Shown here piece after piece: positions 41,351 to 50,307 of a DNA stretch of 64,000 nt. This DNA is from Pacificispira sp002696645 (GTDB lineage Bacteria > Pseudomonadota > Alphaproteobacteria > UBA8366 > Aestuariispiraceae): the NCBI RefSeq assembly GCF_048892425.1, contig NZ_JBLZHU010000001.1, forward strand, positions 62,001-126,000, read 5' to 3'. Below the pieces are notes generated by a model, which was not told the DNA's origin, did not search any database, and worked only from the letters and a program-made list of their open reading frames with translations. Within the stretch, counting starts at the first letter, position 1. Each line of letters begins with the position of its first letter. A program made the position numbers and the translations under genes.

Positions 41351-43585
41351 ATGGGGAAAGCAGAATCCAATCTTAAGGACGCGATCACGCAGAAGGACCC
41401 ACGGTCAATACTAGCGTGGGCGCGTCAACAGGGGTTCGCCGCACTGGATGAGCAAATCGGAAAGACGGTTCTTTCCGGATTCGGCGTCTCAGTGCCAAAA
41501 TCCGATGCTGGTGCTACGCCTGAAGAAGTCCGGCAGGCCGCACTTCGGCTTAAGCCCCCATTTGCCGTGAAAGTGCTTTCCTCCCAGGCATTGCATAAAA
41601 GCGATCTCGGAGGCGTGCGTCTGGGGCTAAAATCTGCCGATGAGGCTGCTGCCGCGGCGGATTCTATACAAAAGAATTGGCCTGCTGGTGCGCCCACCAT
41701 TGAAGCATTTCTAGTCGAGGAAATGGCCCCTGTTGGACAGGAGATTGTGATCGGTGGATTCCTGGATCCGCAATTTGGTCCCATCCTAATGGTTGGGTTT
41801 GGGGGTGTGTATGTTGAAATTTTTGCCGATGTAACATTCCGGATATGTCCGATCAGTCGGGATGACGCGGTATCCATGCTGGATGAGCTGACGGCGAAGC
41901 CACTACTGGATGGTGCACGCGGTCAGCCCCCTTTGGATCAGGATGCGCTGATTGATGCGTTGCTGCAGGTTGGTGGCGCGGATGGACTTTTGGTGCAGTT
42001 GCAGGGTGAGATTGCGGAACTTGATATCAATCCGCTGATTGTCAGTCAGAAGGGCGCCGTGGCGGTCGATGCCCTAATAGTTCTGTCGGATGGGTTGCGC
42101 GGTTCCAACGTTCTTGCGTCGTCGGCATCCATCGACTTTGCGCCGCTCTTCAGGCCGAAAACGGTTGCAGTTGCGGGTGTTTCATCATCGGGTATAGGAC
42201 CTGGAAACCGTTTCATCGCGAATTTACGGACGATGGGATATTCGGGCGAAATCTATCCGATCCACCCTAAAGCAGAGACGCTGGAAGGTTTGACGGCGTA
42301 TCGCAGCCTTGGGGAAACTCCACAGCCGGTGGACTATGCCTATATTGCGGTGCCGAAAGACGGCGTTGCCGACCTGCTGAAATCTGCAAAATCGCGAGTC
42401 CAATTCGCGCAAATTATGACAAGTGGATTTGGTGAGGGTGGCGCAAATGACCAAGGTCAGGATGCGCTGATGGCAGCGGCTCGTGAAGGGGGAGTCCGCA
42501 TTTTAGGGCCAAACTCTTTGGGCACACATTCACCAAAAGGCGGAATAACTTTTATCGAAGTCGACAAGGCGGAATCGGAAGCCGGCTGTGTTGGTGTCGT
42601 TTCTCAAAGCGGTGGAATCGGGATTGATTTCGTCCGGACCGGCCAGGGACGTGGGATACGGTATTCGGGTGTCGTAACTGTCGGGAACAGCGCCGATATC
42701 GGACCAAATGATCTTTTGGAATATTTTATAAACGATCCGGATACGTCGGTCATTGGGATGTATCTTGAAGACATCGGCGATGGTCGCCGGTTCTTTGATC
42801 TGTTGCGTGCCGCACAAGGGTACAAGCCGGTTGTCCTGCTAAAGGGGGGGCGAAGCAGACAGGGACAAAAGGCAGTTATGTCCCATACCGGGGCCTTGGC
42901 TGGGGATTTTAAAACATGGCGCGCGCTGTCGGCGCAAACTGGATGCGTTCTCGTCGATACGATTGAGGATCTGCTAGAATTTCTGTTGCTCTTTCAAACA
43001 ATTACACCTTCTGAAGATCACGTGAGCACCCGCCTCGCACTATTTGGAAATGGCGGTGGGGCAAGTGTCGTTGCGACAGATTGTTTTGTCGATTCAGGTT
43101 TCGATCTCGCGGAATTTTCAGATCAGACGTCTGAAAGATTGAAGCAGCTTGATATTCCGGATGGAGCCAGCACAAGCAACCCAATCGATTTTCCCGCAAA
43201 TGCCTTCAATCGTAGCTGTGGGAAGGTTGCTGACAGAATACTACCCATTCTTTTTGGGGATACTGGGACAGATGCGATTCTTCTGCATCTGAACCTTCCT
43301 GTTTTGGTCAGTTATCGCGGCAGCAATATCGTGCCAAATATTATTGATGCGGCAATTAACCACCGTCGTATTGCGAAGCACAATTCACCGCATCTGGTAA
43401 TTGTTATGCGCTCCGATGGGTCTGAGGAAGTGGACAGTGTTCGCAGAGAACAGCGTCGTCGTGCAGTAGCTGCCGGTGTTCCGGTATTTGACGATTTCGC
43501 AGTGGCGGCAAAGGCCTTGGGTGCCATGTCTCAGTTTGAGTCATTTCATAAGGCACGGCGAAATAATGAGGACAGAGCCGCATGA
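41351..43585 (+). CDS. ADP-forming acyl-CoA synthetase (acetate-CoA ligase family)
   Basis: Protein of 744 residues that makes an acyl-CoA from acid, CoA and ATP through phosphohistidine. An ATP-grasp_5 domain comes first (about 45-255: PFAVKVLSSQALHKSDLGGV, EEMAPVGQEIVIGGFLDPQF, ELDINPLIV). It is followed by a CoA-binding domain (FRPKTVAVAGVSSSGIGPGN near 265) and ligase-CoA domains (GVVSQSGGIGIDFV; MSHTGALAGDFKTW with the conserved His). This order is beta first, then alpha, a permuted arrangement also known in the family. It overlaps the next gene by 4 bases (ATGA). It probably activates the acid imported by the TRAP system. Confidence 0.9.
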   Translation: MGKAESNLKDAITQKDPRSILAWARQQGFAALDEQIGKTVLSGFGVSVPKSDAGATPEEVRQAALRLKPPFAVKVLSSQALHKSDLGGVRLGLKSADEAAAAADSIQKNWPAGAPTIEAFLVEEMAPVGQEIVIGGFLDPQFGPILMVGFGGVYVEIFADVTFRICPISRDDAVSMLDELTAKPLLDGARGQPPLDQDALIDALLQVGGADGLLVQLQGEIAELDINPLIVSQKGAVAVDALIVLSDGLRGSNVLASSASIDFAPLFRPKTVAVAGVSSSGIGPGNRFIANLRTMGYSGEIYPIHPKAETLEGLTAYRSLGETPQPVDYAYIAVPKDGVADLLKSAKSRVQFAQIMTSGFGEGGANDQGQDALMAAAREGGVRILGPNSLGTHSPKGGITFIEVDKAESEAGCVGVVSQSGGIGIDFVRTGQGRGIRYSGVVTVGNSADIGPNDLLEYFINDPDTSVIGMYLEDIGDGRRFFDLLRAAQGYKPVVLLKGGRSRQGQKAVMSHTGALAGDFKTWRALSAQTGCVLVDTIEDLLEFLLLFQTITPSEDHVSTRLALFGNGGGASVVATDCFVDSGFDLAEFSDQTSERLKQLDIPDGASTSNPIDFPANAFNRSCGKVADRILPILFGDTGTDAILLHLNLPVLVSYRGSNIVPNIIDAAINHRRIAKHNSPHLVIVMRSDGSEEVDSVRREQRRRAVAAGVPVFDDFAVAAKALGAMSQFESFHKARRNNEDRAA

Positions 43586-44640
43586 ACGGAACAACGGATA
43601 CCGCACTGGTTGTTGGTGCTGGCGGCGTCGTCGGACGTCCGGTACTGGACCATTTTGCGCAGCAAGCGGGTTGGTCTGCGATTGCTGCATCGCGCGTTCC
43701 ACCGAAGGTCGGTGCGGGTATTCGAAGGGTCGCTATAGATCTACAGGATCCTGAAGATTGTCGGCGTCAGATCGCGGAAAACCGAGATGTCAGCCACATC
43801 TTTTTCGCAGCCTATAAGCCCGCGCCAGACCCTATAATGGAAGCCGAGGAGAATCTTTCCATGCTGGTCAATCTAGTGGCGGCGCTAGAGGCAGAGGCAT
43901 CCGCATTCCAGCACATCAATTTGGTCCATGGCCAGAAATGGTATGGAAATCATCTTGGGCCTTATCGGACGCCCGCCCGGGAAGATGATCCCAGGCATAT
44001 GCCCCCAAATTTTTACTATGACCAGCAGGATTTTATTGCTGAGCGTCAGAAAGGCAAAGACTGGAACTGGTCTTCTGTACGCGTGCAAGCGCCCTTGAGC
44101 TTTTCTGTGGGAAGTCCGATGAATCAGGTTCTGATCGTTGGTGTTTATGGATCAATATGCCGCGCCCTTGGTCAGCCTCTTCATTTCCCCGGCCCATCGG
44201 GTTGCTTCGATGCGCTGTATCAGGTGACGGATCCCGGTGTTCTGGCTAGGGCAATGCAGTGGGTCGCAACACAACCAAGTTGCGCAAACCAGGCTTTCAA
44301 CGTCACAAACGGCGATTTGTTCCGGTGGCGGAATTTATGGCCGCACCTTGCGGAATTCTTTGGTGTGCCCTGCGGTGAAGTACGAACCCGATCCCTCGTC
44401 GACATGATGGGGAACAAGGGGAAGGTATGGGATCAGATCGTTAAGGAGTACAACTTAAAGAGTTATGAAATGGAGCAATTGGTCAACTGGAGATGGGGTG
44501 ATTTCATCTTCGGCAGTGAATTTGACAACGTCTCATCGACTATAAAAATAAGAAAAACCGGGTTTTCAGACTGTATGGATAGTATGGAGTGTTATATAAA
44601 TTCTCTGGAAAAACTACGGGCAGAAAAAATAATTCCGTAA
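43582..44640 (+). CDS. PRISE-like short-chain dehydrogenase/reductase
   Basis: NAD(P)-dependent reductase of 352 residues in the progesterone-5beta-reductase/iridoid-synthase-like (PRISE) group. Evidence: N-terminal ALVVGAGGVVGRPVLDHF nucleotide loop, K119 in VHGQKWYGNH and the hallmark N143-F-Y-Y-D-Q-Q-D in PPNFYYDQQDF, where PRISE enzymes have catalytic Lys and Tyr. Such enzymes reduce activated C=C bonds of enones. It is translationally coupled to the CoA ligase gene. In this operon it could reduce an unsaturated or cyclic intermediate; the substrate is not known. Confidence 0.82.
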   Translation: MNGTTDTALVVGAGGVVGRPVLDHFAQQAGWSAIAASRVPPKVGAGIRRVAIDLQDPEDCRRQIAENRDVSHIFFAAYKPAPDPIMEAEENLSMLVNLVAALEAEASAFQHINLVHGQKWYGNHLGPYRTPAREDDPRHMPPNFYYDQQDFIAERQKGKDWNWSSVRVQAPLSFSVGSPMNQVLIVGVYGSICRALGQPLHFPGPSGCFDALYQVTDPGVLARAMQWVATQPSCANQAFNVTNGDLFRWRNLWPHLAEFFGVPCGEVRTRSLVDMMGNKGKVWDQIVKEYNLKSYEMEQLVNWRWGDFIFGSEFDNVSSTIKIRKTGFSDCMDSMECYINSLEKLRAEKIIP

Positions 44641-44670
44641 TTGTTTTAGCTTTTTCCAGAGGTGCGAATT

Positions 44671-44695
44671 CAACCGTTGATTGTTTTGACGGTTG
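44671..44695 (+). terminator. Weak hairpin before TRAP operon
   Basis: CAACCGT / ACGGTTG stem of 7 bases with an 11-base loop, 30 bases after the PRISE gene stop. No clear U-tract. It may separate the CoA-ligase operon from the TRAP genes. Confidence 0.35.
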
Positions 44696-44809
44696 TTGAT
44701 GTGGTCTGGGGCGCAGCTGTGCACCTGGGCTTTCATTTCAGCGCGGACGGGACGAGCCTGCCGTGCGACTTAAAGCCGGGCAATAAAAGTCTGGCAAAGG
44801 GAGGAAGCG

Positions 44810-46036
44810 ATGAAAGAACTTTTTACAAATGTATCTCGGCGGGATTTGATAAATACCGTCGGTCGGTTTGGTATGGTTTCAACGATGCTGGCTGCAACTG
44901 GAATGGTGGGCGCAATAACGGCGCCGCGACTTGCCGCAGCGGCTGAAGATGCAAACAACAAACGCTATACCAATGAACCCAAATACAAACTGCGCTTTGG
45001 CGGCGCGGGATACAATGCGGAGCGGTTGAAATACGTTCATGTTGGATGCCTTGACTTCATTCGGGATCTGGAAGAGCGGACAAATGGCGCCATCCGAGTT
45101 GAGTTCATCGGTGAAAACCAAATCTGTAATGAATTGGATTGTGTGAAGAAGACCCAGCAGGGGATCATCGACATATTCACCTCTTCAACTCAGAATGCAG
45201 CCGGTGGGGCGCCTTACTACAACGCGCTTGATTTCGCCTATATGTTCCCAAGCCGGGCATCCTTCTATCACTTCCTCTATCATCCCAAGAGCGAGGTTCT
45301 GTTCCGCGAGCCGCTTCGTCGTCTCCATAAAGTCCAGTTCTTGTTCACGATGTATGAAGCCCGCGGTCTGATGATGGGGTTAAAATACAAGGATCGTCCG
45401 ACCATTACGACTTTGGAGGAGCTACAAGGCGGTAAGAACCGGGTGACGGGTTCTCAGCCGGGACGGATTGCAATGGATCTGATGGGTTTGAACCCTGTTC
45501 CCGTCGCCTGGGAAGAAACCCTTGATGGTCTGAAACAGGGCCTGATTGATGGGGCTGAAACCTGGATGTCGGCGGTTGCCGCTTTCAACATGACCCCCGT
45601 GGTTTCCCAGGCTGTTGATCTGCGCTTCTTCTGCGGCGCGGAACATGCTGCCATGAATTCAGATGTCTTTGACAAGCTGGAGCCTGAATACCAGGATGCG
45701 GTCATGGAATCTGCGTATTTTACTCAGGCACGTATCCAAGGCACGCATGAAGCCGCCCTGGTCAATCTGGTCGGCGCGACGAACCCACCAATGCCGGGCA
45801 CGACGTTCGACCAGTACGGTGTTCGCGTTGCTACTCTTTCCGACGAGGAAATCGCCAAGGCTGAACGGTTATGTGCGCCTGAATTTGTTCCAGAGCCCTG
45901 GGAAGAGTGGCGTGAACGGATCAATGAATGGTCCGGCGGCCATGATGTGTATTCGGAAATTCACGCGATTGCGCGTGAAATCGATAAAAAAACCCTCGCG
46001 CAAAACGTTAATCCACAACGTTGGTGGAAAGCCTGA
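44810..46036 (+). CDS. dctP: TRAP transporter substrate-binding protein (DctP family)
   Basis: Periplasmic binding protein of 408 residues. The N-terminus has a twin-arginine-type leader (SRRDL at 9-13 followed by a hydrophobic stretch and AAAAE near 40), so Tat export is likely. The body has the DctP fold: IRVEFIGENQICNELDCVKK, GIIDIFTSSTQNAAGGAPYY, YEARGLMMGLKYKDRP and LDGLKQGLIDGAETWMSAV. It captures an organic acid for the membrane subunits encoded next. A stable hairpin follows the gene, probably favouring more DctP than DctQM. Confidence 0.93.
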   Translation: MKELFTNVSRRDLINTVGRFGMVSTMLAATGMVGAITAPRLAAAAEDANNKRYTNEPKYKLRFGGAGYNAERLKYVHVGCLDFIRDLEERTNGAIRVEFIGENQICNELDCVKKTQQGIIDIFTSSTQNAAGGAPYYNALDFAYMFPSRASFYHFLYHPKSEVLFREPLRRLHKVQFLFTMYEARGLMMGLKYKDRPTITTLEELQGGKNRVTGSQPGRIAMDLMGLNPVPVAWEETLDGLKQGLIDGAETWMSAVAAFNMTPVVSQAVDLRFFCGAEHAAMNSDVFDKLEPEYQDAVMESAYFTQARIQGTHEAALVNLVGATNPPMPGTTFDQYGVRVATLSDEEIAKAERLCAPEFVPEPWEEWRERINEWSGGHDVYSEIHAIAREIDKKTLAQNVNPQRWWKA

Positions 46037-46048
46037 TCTAGAGTGGGC

Positions 46049-46076
46049 GGTGAGGCGGTAATTTGATCGCCTCACC
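46049..46076 (+). terminator. Intercistronic hairpin between dctP and dctQ
   Basis: Perfect 9-base stem GGTGAGGCG / CGCCTCACC with a 10-base loop, followed by GTTCTTTC. It starts 13 bases after the dctP stop. It is likely a partial terminator or mRNA stabiliser that raises dctP relative to dctQM. Confidence 0.6.
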
Positions 46077-46128
46077 GTTCTTTCATCTGATTAGAAGAAC
46101 AATTTAAAACGCAGGGGAGATGCCAAGA

Positions 46129-46650
46129 ATGAAAAAGGTCATCCTATGGCTCGATGATAATTTGGAGCCGATCCTAATTTACGTCGCCTATGCAATGATG
46201 GCCGGTCTGGTCTTTGAACAAGTGGTCCTTCGCTTTCTGTTCAAGACGCAGGTCGCCTGGAGTGCAGGCGTAGCGATCTATATGTTTATCTGGGTGACCT
46301 GGCTGGGTGCTGCGTACAATGTACGTAAACGTTCGCATCTCACTTTTGGAGAAATACGCTCTCAAATGCCCTACGTGATGCAGTTTTTTTGTTTGCTGAT
46401 TGATGCTGTGCTCTGGGTGTCTCTCTCGGTTGTGGTGATATACTACGCCTTGGGTCAGATAGAGCTGCTGCAAATGAATTTCGCGTTTGTGCCTGGCACA
46501 AGCAACTTGATGCAGTGGTGGTTCTATCTGATTATGCCGCTGGGCTGGGGCCTGATCATTTTGCGCGCCCTTCAGAACCTCTGGCAGGATATTGCGACCT
46601 TCCGTCGACGAGAGCCATTCCAGCTAAATTCACAAGCGATCGCAGAATAG
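46129..46650 (+). CDS. dctQ: TRAP transporter small permease (DctQ)
   Basis: Membrane protein of 173 residues with four predicted helices (about 12-35, 45-65, 88-110, 128-150). It has the DctQ-typical VFEQVVLRFLFKTQVAWSAG and VTWLGAAYNVRKRSHLTFG. ATG 46129 is preferred over ATG 46120 because GGGGAG lies 9 bases before it and abuts the earlier ATG. It is followed by dctM after 9 bases. It pairs with DctM to form the sodium-driven uptake unit. Confidence 0.92.
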   Translation: MKKVILWLDDNLEPILIYVAYAMMAGLVFEQVVLRFLFKTQVAWSAGVAIYMFIWVTWLGAAYNVRKRSHLTFGEIRSQMPYVMQFFCLLIDAVLWVSLSVVVIYYALGQIELLQMNFAFVPGTSNLMQWWFYLIMPLGWGLIILRALQNLWQDIATFRRREPFQLNSQAIAE

Positions 46651-46659
46651 GAGACAATC

Positions 46660-47943
46660 ATGGAAAATGAACTGATTGTTCTCGTCTCTGTTTCCGCTGC
46701 TGTACTGTTCATCATCGGTGTTCCAATTTTTCTTATCATCGCTCACTGGGTCTTATGGACTAGTATCATCATCGATTTCACGCTTGCTAATCTTAGCCTC
46801 ACGCTGTTCGAGGGAATTAATTTCTTTGGATTGCTTGCGCTACCACTGTTTATTTTAACTGGTGACATCATCAATGCTGCGGGAATTGCAAAGCGGTTAA
46901 CAGATTTCGCCTATGCCATGCTGGGATGGGTTCGCGGTGGTCTCGGTCTTGCGGCGCTTGGCGCCTGTGGGATGTTCTCGGCGATCTCAGGATCAAATGC
47001 GGCGACGACCGCAACGATCGGATCGATTATGTATAAGGAATTGAAGGAGGGAAAATATGACGACCGTTTCTCGGCCGCGACCCTGGCTTCGGGTGGGGTC
47101 GTCGGGATTATCATCCCGCCCTCCATTATCTTCGTCATATATGGGTTCTTGCTGAATCTGCCAATTGGTGACCTGTTCATGGCAGGGCTCATACCCGGTG
47201 CGCTGATGATAGTTGGAATGCAGATTGTCTGTCTGTTTATGTCCTGGAAATTCGGGTGGGGTAAAATTATTCCGTTTGAAGTTGGTAACTGCGCCCGAAA
47301 GGGTCTGCGCGCCTATCTGGGTTTCGTAGCAATAGGGATCGTATTGCTTGGTATCTATGGTGGGATATTTTCGCCGACGGAAGCCGCTGCAATGACCGTG
47401 GTGTTTGGTCTGTTGGCGGGAACACTTATTACGCGCGAAATCAAGCTTCTGGCTATCCCAAAGATATTGCTTCATTCCGGGCAGGTTGCTGGTCTCCTGG
47501 TTCCTTTGGTTGCCGTTTCAATCGTGATGCAACAGATACTGTCGATCATTGGCGCACCAGCATTCGTGGCGGGGTTATTCGATGGGATCAATGGCTACTA
47601 CGCTACCATGGCCGTTTGTATGGCGATAATTCTGATCACGGGATGTTTTCTGGAAAGTGTTCCTGTTGTTATAATTCTGGCGCCTATTCTTGCCCCGATT
47701 GCTTACAGCATCGGCGTCGATCCGGTCCATTTTGCGATTATCTTTGTCACCGGAACAGCAATTGGATTCATCACACCACCCTTTGGCCTAAACCTATTCG
47801 TTGCCAGCAGTATTACCAGCGTGCCGTTCCTGCGCGTAGTACCTTTCGTAATTCCATACCTCATCGCGTTGATGTTGGCCTGGTTCGCCATTGTTAACAT
47901 GCCTGAATTGTCAACCTATCTGCCATCAATAAGTGGCATGTAA
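46660..47943 (+). CDS. dctM: TRAP transporter large permease (DctM)
   Basis: Membrane protein of 427 residues with about twelve helices. DctM signature segments: GINFFGLLALPLFILTGDII, RGGLGLAALGACGMFSAISG and SGGVVGIIIPPSIIFVIYGF; the C-terminus has FVTGTAIGFITPPFGLNLFV. It completes the DctPQM importer for an organic acid, likely the substrate of the neighbouring CoA ligase or of the ThDP/GMC enzymes. A stable hairpin after the stop marks the end of the unit. Confidence 0.95.
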   Translation: MENELIVLVSVSAAVLFIIGVPIFLIIAHWVLWTSIIIDFTLANLSLTLFEGINFFGLLALPLFILTGDIINAAGIAKRLTDFAYAMLGWVRGGLGLAALGACGMFSAISGSNAATTATIGSIMYKELKEGKYDDRFSAATLASGGVVGIIIPPSIIFVIYGFLLNLPIGDLFMAGLIPGALMIVGMQIVCLFMSWKFGWGKIIPFEVGNCARKGLRAYLGFVAIGIVLLGIYGGIFSPTEAAAMTVVFGLLAGTLITREIKLLAIPKILLHSGQVAGLLVPLVAVSIVMQQILSIIGAPAFVAGLFDGINGYYATMAVCMAIILITGCFLESVPVVIILAPILAPIAYSIGVDPVHFAIIFVTGTAIGFITPPFGLNLFVASSITSVPFLRVVPFVIPYLIALMLAWFAIVNMPELSTYLPSISGM

Positions 47944-47970
47944 TTAGGCAAACCGGTGTGTCTCTATTTG

Positions 47971-47991
47971 CCCTGCGCGTCATGCGCAGGG
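47971..47991 (+). terminator. Hairpin after dctM
   Basis: CCCTGCGC-gtcat-GCGCAGGG, a perfect 8-base GC-rich stem 28 bases after the dctM stop, followed by TGGATTTCTC. Likely terminator. It also argues that the next gene starts downstream of it. Confidence 0.6.
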
Positions 47992-48009
47992 TGGATTTCT
48001 CAACATGGA

Positions 48010-48483
48010 GTGAGTGTCATTTTAAAGCCGCAACTCAAATCAGCGTATTTGGGAGAACTTAGATTAGAGTTTGCGCACTCGCATATTGTCGGGGAGACCC
48101 CATTAGGAACGCGCAGAGTGGACTGCTTTGACAGCGGTCATTTTATCGGGCCACGACTAACTACCCGCGTTATACCCGGCACCAGTGATTGGATATTAGG
48201 TGGTCAGGATTTGGTGTACCGACCCGATGTTCGGGTGTGCCTGGAAACCGATACTGGGGAGATGATCCTAATGTCTTATCGCGGCATTCGTCGCGGATCG
48301 CCTGAGGTAATGGAACGGTTCGCGAAATCGCTGCCTGTGGATCCGGATAGTTACTATCTGCGCAGTTTGATTCAGTTTGAGACCGCGAGCGCTCAGTATT
48401 CGTGGTTGAACGAGTTGGTGGCCGTTGGTGTTGGCCGACGCAAGCCAAAGGTGACAAGTTATGATGTTTTTGAAATCCTCTGA
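48010..48483 (+). CDS. DUF3237 domain protein
   Basis: Protein of about 157 residues matching DUF3237: SAYLGELRLEFAHSHIVGET, RVIPGTSDWILGGQDLVYRP, VRVCLETDTGEMILMSYRGI and a late YSWLNELVAVGVGRRKP. These are small beta-barrel proteins often next to catabolic enzymes; function unknown. GTG 48010 is chosen because the open frame upstream contains the dctM terminator hairpin. The 3-prime end overlaps the YeiH gene by 23 bases, so both are co-translated. Confidence 0.82.
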   Translation: MSVILKPQLKSAYLGELRLEFAHSHIVGETPLGTRRVDCFDSGHFIGPRLTTRVIPGTSDWILGGQDLVYRPDVRVCLETDTGEMILMSYRGIRRGSPEVMERFAKSLPVDPDSYYLRSLIQFETASAQYSWLNELVAVGVGRRKPKVTSYDVFEIL

Positions 48484-49501
48484 TGAGCGGTCAGATTATG
48501 CACCATGGTTGCGACTAAGGGCTCTGTTTTCTGTCATTTCGGTTTTTCCGGGCCTGGCCGTGACCTGTATAGTGGGCCTTGCGGCCGCATTCGTTTCGGA
48601 CCAGTACGGCGGACCGATCATGGTGTTCGCTCTGTTGTTTGGGATGACACTCAATCCAATGGCGAACAGTCCGAATTTTGTACCAGGCATCACGCTGGCG
48701 ACTACGCATATCATCCGGACCGGCGTTGCTTTGTTGGGGGCCCGGATAACCTTAGATCAGATATCCTCTTTGGGGCTGGTGCCGATAGTCGTGGTCGTGG
48801 TGGGCGTCATCGTAACCATTCTTTTCGGCATGGTCGTGGGTCGTGCCTTTGGCTTGAGCCAACGCTTTGGCGTGCTGACGGGCGGTGCTGTTGCGATCTG
48901 CGGTGCCTCGGCCGCTCTTGCCCTGTCCGCTGTTCTGCCTAAGGGACAGAATGACGAACGCGATACAATCTTTACCGTTGTTGGAGTCACGACATTAAGC
49001 ACGATCGCAATGGTTCTCTATCCCCTGTTAACAGCGATGTTGGGCTTTGACGATCGGACAGCCGGGATTTTTCTTGGTGGCACCATCCATGACGTCGCCC
49101 AGGTGGTTGGCGCGGCCTATATTATTTCCGATAACACAGGGGATGTTGCGACCTATACCAAGTTGTTGCGGGTGGCGATGTTGTTGCCGGTTGCCCTGGC
49201 ACTAGGCTTTGCCTTCAATCGGGGCAGAGGTGGCGGGGAAAAGAAAGCCCGCCCGCCGTTGTTCCTTTTCGCGTTCTTCGCGTTGATCGGTCTTAACAGC
49301 GCGGGACTGATACCGGCGGAAGTTGCGACCTTGCTTGCTGATGCATCAAAGTTGTGCCTGATTGTTGCAATCGCGGCATTGGGGATCAAAACGTCACTGA
49401 TGGGCCTAGTCCGCATCGGCGGTCCAGCAATTGCCCTTATCATTTTAGAGACTGTCATGCTGGCCGTCCTTGTGTTTGGAATAATCACTCTTATCGGATG
49501 A
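48461..49501 (+). CDS. YeiH/UPF0324 family putative sulfate exporter
   Basis: Membrane protein of 346 residues with about ten helices. It has the family motifs FGMTLNPMANSPNFVPGITL, GVALLGARITLDQI, LTGGAVAICGASAALAL and GGTIHDVAQVVGAA. YeiH-type proteins are annotated as putative sulfate or inner-membrane anion exporters, and some occur with sulfonate degradation genes. AAGGTG precedes ATG 48461. It is followed after 47 bases by a TauE/SafE protein, so two candidate sulfur-oxyanion exporters sit side by side. Alternatively both transport another organic anion. Confidence 0.85.
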   Translation: MMFLKSSDERSDYAPWLRLRALFSVISVFPGLAVTCIVGLAAAFVSDQYGGPIMVFALLFGMTLNPMANSPNFVPGITLATTHIIRTGVALLGARITLDQISSLGLVPIVVVVVGVIVTILFGMVVGRAFGLSQRFGVLTGGAVAICGASAALALSAVLPKGQNDERDTIFTVVGVTTLSTIAMVLYPLLTAMLGFDDRTAGIFLGGTIHDVAQVVGAAYIISDNTGDVATYTKLLRVAMLLPVALALGFAFNRGRGGGEKKARPPLFLFAFFALIGLNSAGLIPAEVATLLADASKLCLIVAIAALGIKTSLMGLVRIGGPAIALIILETVMLAVLVFGIITLIG

Positions 49502-49548
49502 TTGACCGGTAAAATTCGCCAGAGATACACTGGCTGGGAGGCCGTATC

Positions 49549-50307
49549 ATGCTGCCGATTTGGGACCAGGTTCTGTTTCTCTGCGTCGTTGCTTTCGGGT
49601 GCTACATTCAGGCAGTCACGGGCTTTGCATTGGGGCTGATCGTTATCGCCCTTTCCGCCCTTTTTGGGATTATGTCGATTGAATTGGCTTCTATTGTTGT
49701 AACCGTTATCACGCTATCGAATGCGAGCGTGGCGTTATGGCAGAGTGGATGCCAGGTCCGTTGGAGTCGCATTATCCCCTTAGTCATTGCTTCGGCGCCA
49801 ACGATCTATCTAGGTTTGTTGTTGCTCAATGAAATGAATGATGCCAGCCAGGAACTATTACGGATACTGCTCGGGGTGACCATCGTTGGCTGCAGCCTTA
49901 TGCTGGTTTTTAACCCGAAACCCCTTGCAAAGGAATCCAGCCTTGTAACCTTCGGTATGCTTGGCTTCACCTCGGGCATCCTTGGAGGTCTATTTGCCGC
50001 CTATGGACCACCTCTGATCTTTCAGTTTTACCGTCAGCCTTTGCGGCTCTCTATCATCCGAGATTCGTTGTTGATGGTTTTTCTGATTTTGTCGTTGGAG
50101 CGCATCGGATTTCTTGTTCTAGAGGATGCAATGCCGATGCAAGCCTTATTACAGGCGGCCTTAGCATTGCCCGTCACATTGACCTTTACGCTGTTGGGCG
50201 GGAAGCTTCCACCGCCGCTGAGTGATCAGGCAATGCGGCGTCTGGCGTTTGTACTGCTCATGCTCGCAGGGATTGGGATTATCGTACCATCCCTGCTCGC
50301 TTACTAG
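49549..50307 (+). CDS. TauE/SafE (TSUP) family membrane protein
   Basis: Protein of 252 residues with about eight helices. TSUP features: two repeats starting VVAFGCYIQAVTGFALGLIV and GMLGFTSGILGGLFAAYGPP, each with the Gly-rich helix. TauE/SafE proteins export sulfite, sulfoacetate or other organosulfonates. GGGAGG precedes the ATG. The stop codon shares its CTAG with the stop of the convergent CMD gene. With YeiH it hints at sulfonate metabolism in the locus, which is not proven. Confidence 0.88.
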   Translation: MLPIWDQVLFLCVVAFGCYIQAVTGFALGLIVIALSALFGIMSIELASIVVTVITLSNASVALWQSGCQVRWSRIIPLVIASAPTIYLGLLLLNEMNDASQELLRILLGVTIVGCSLMLVFNPKPLAKESSLVTFGMLGFTSGILGGLFAAYGPPLIFQFYRQPLRLSIIRDSLLMVFLILSLERIGFLVLEDAMPMQALLQAALALPVTLTFTLLGGKLPPPLSDQAMRRLAFVLLMLAGIGIIVPSLLAY

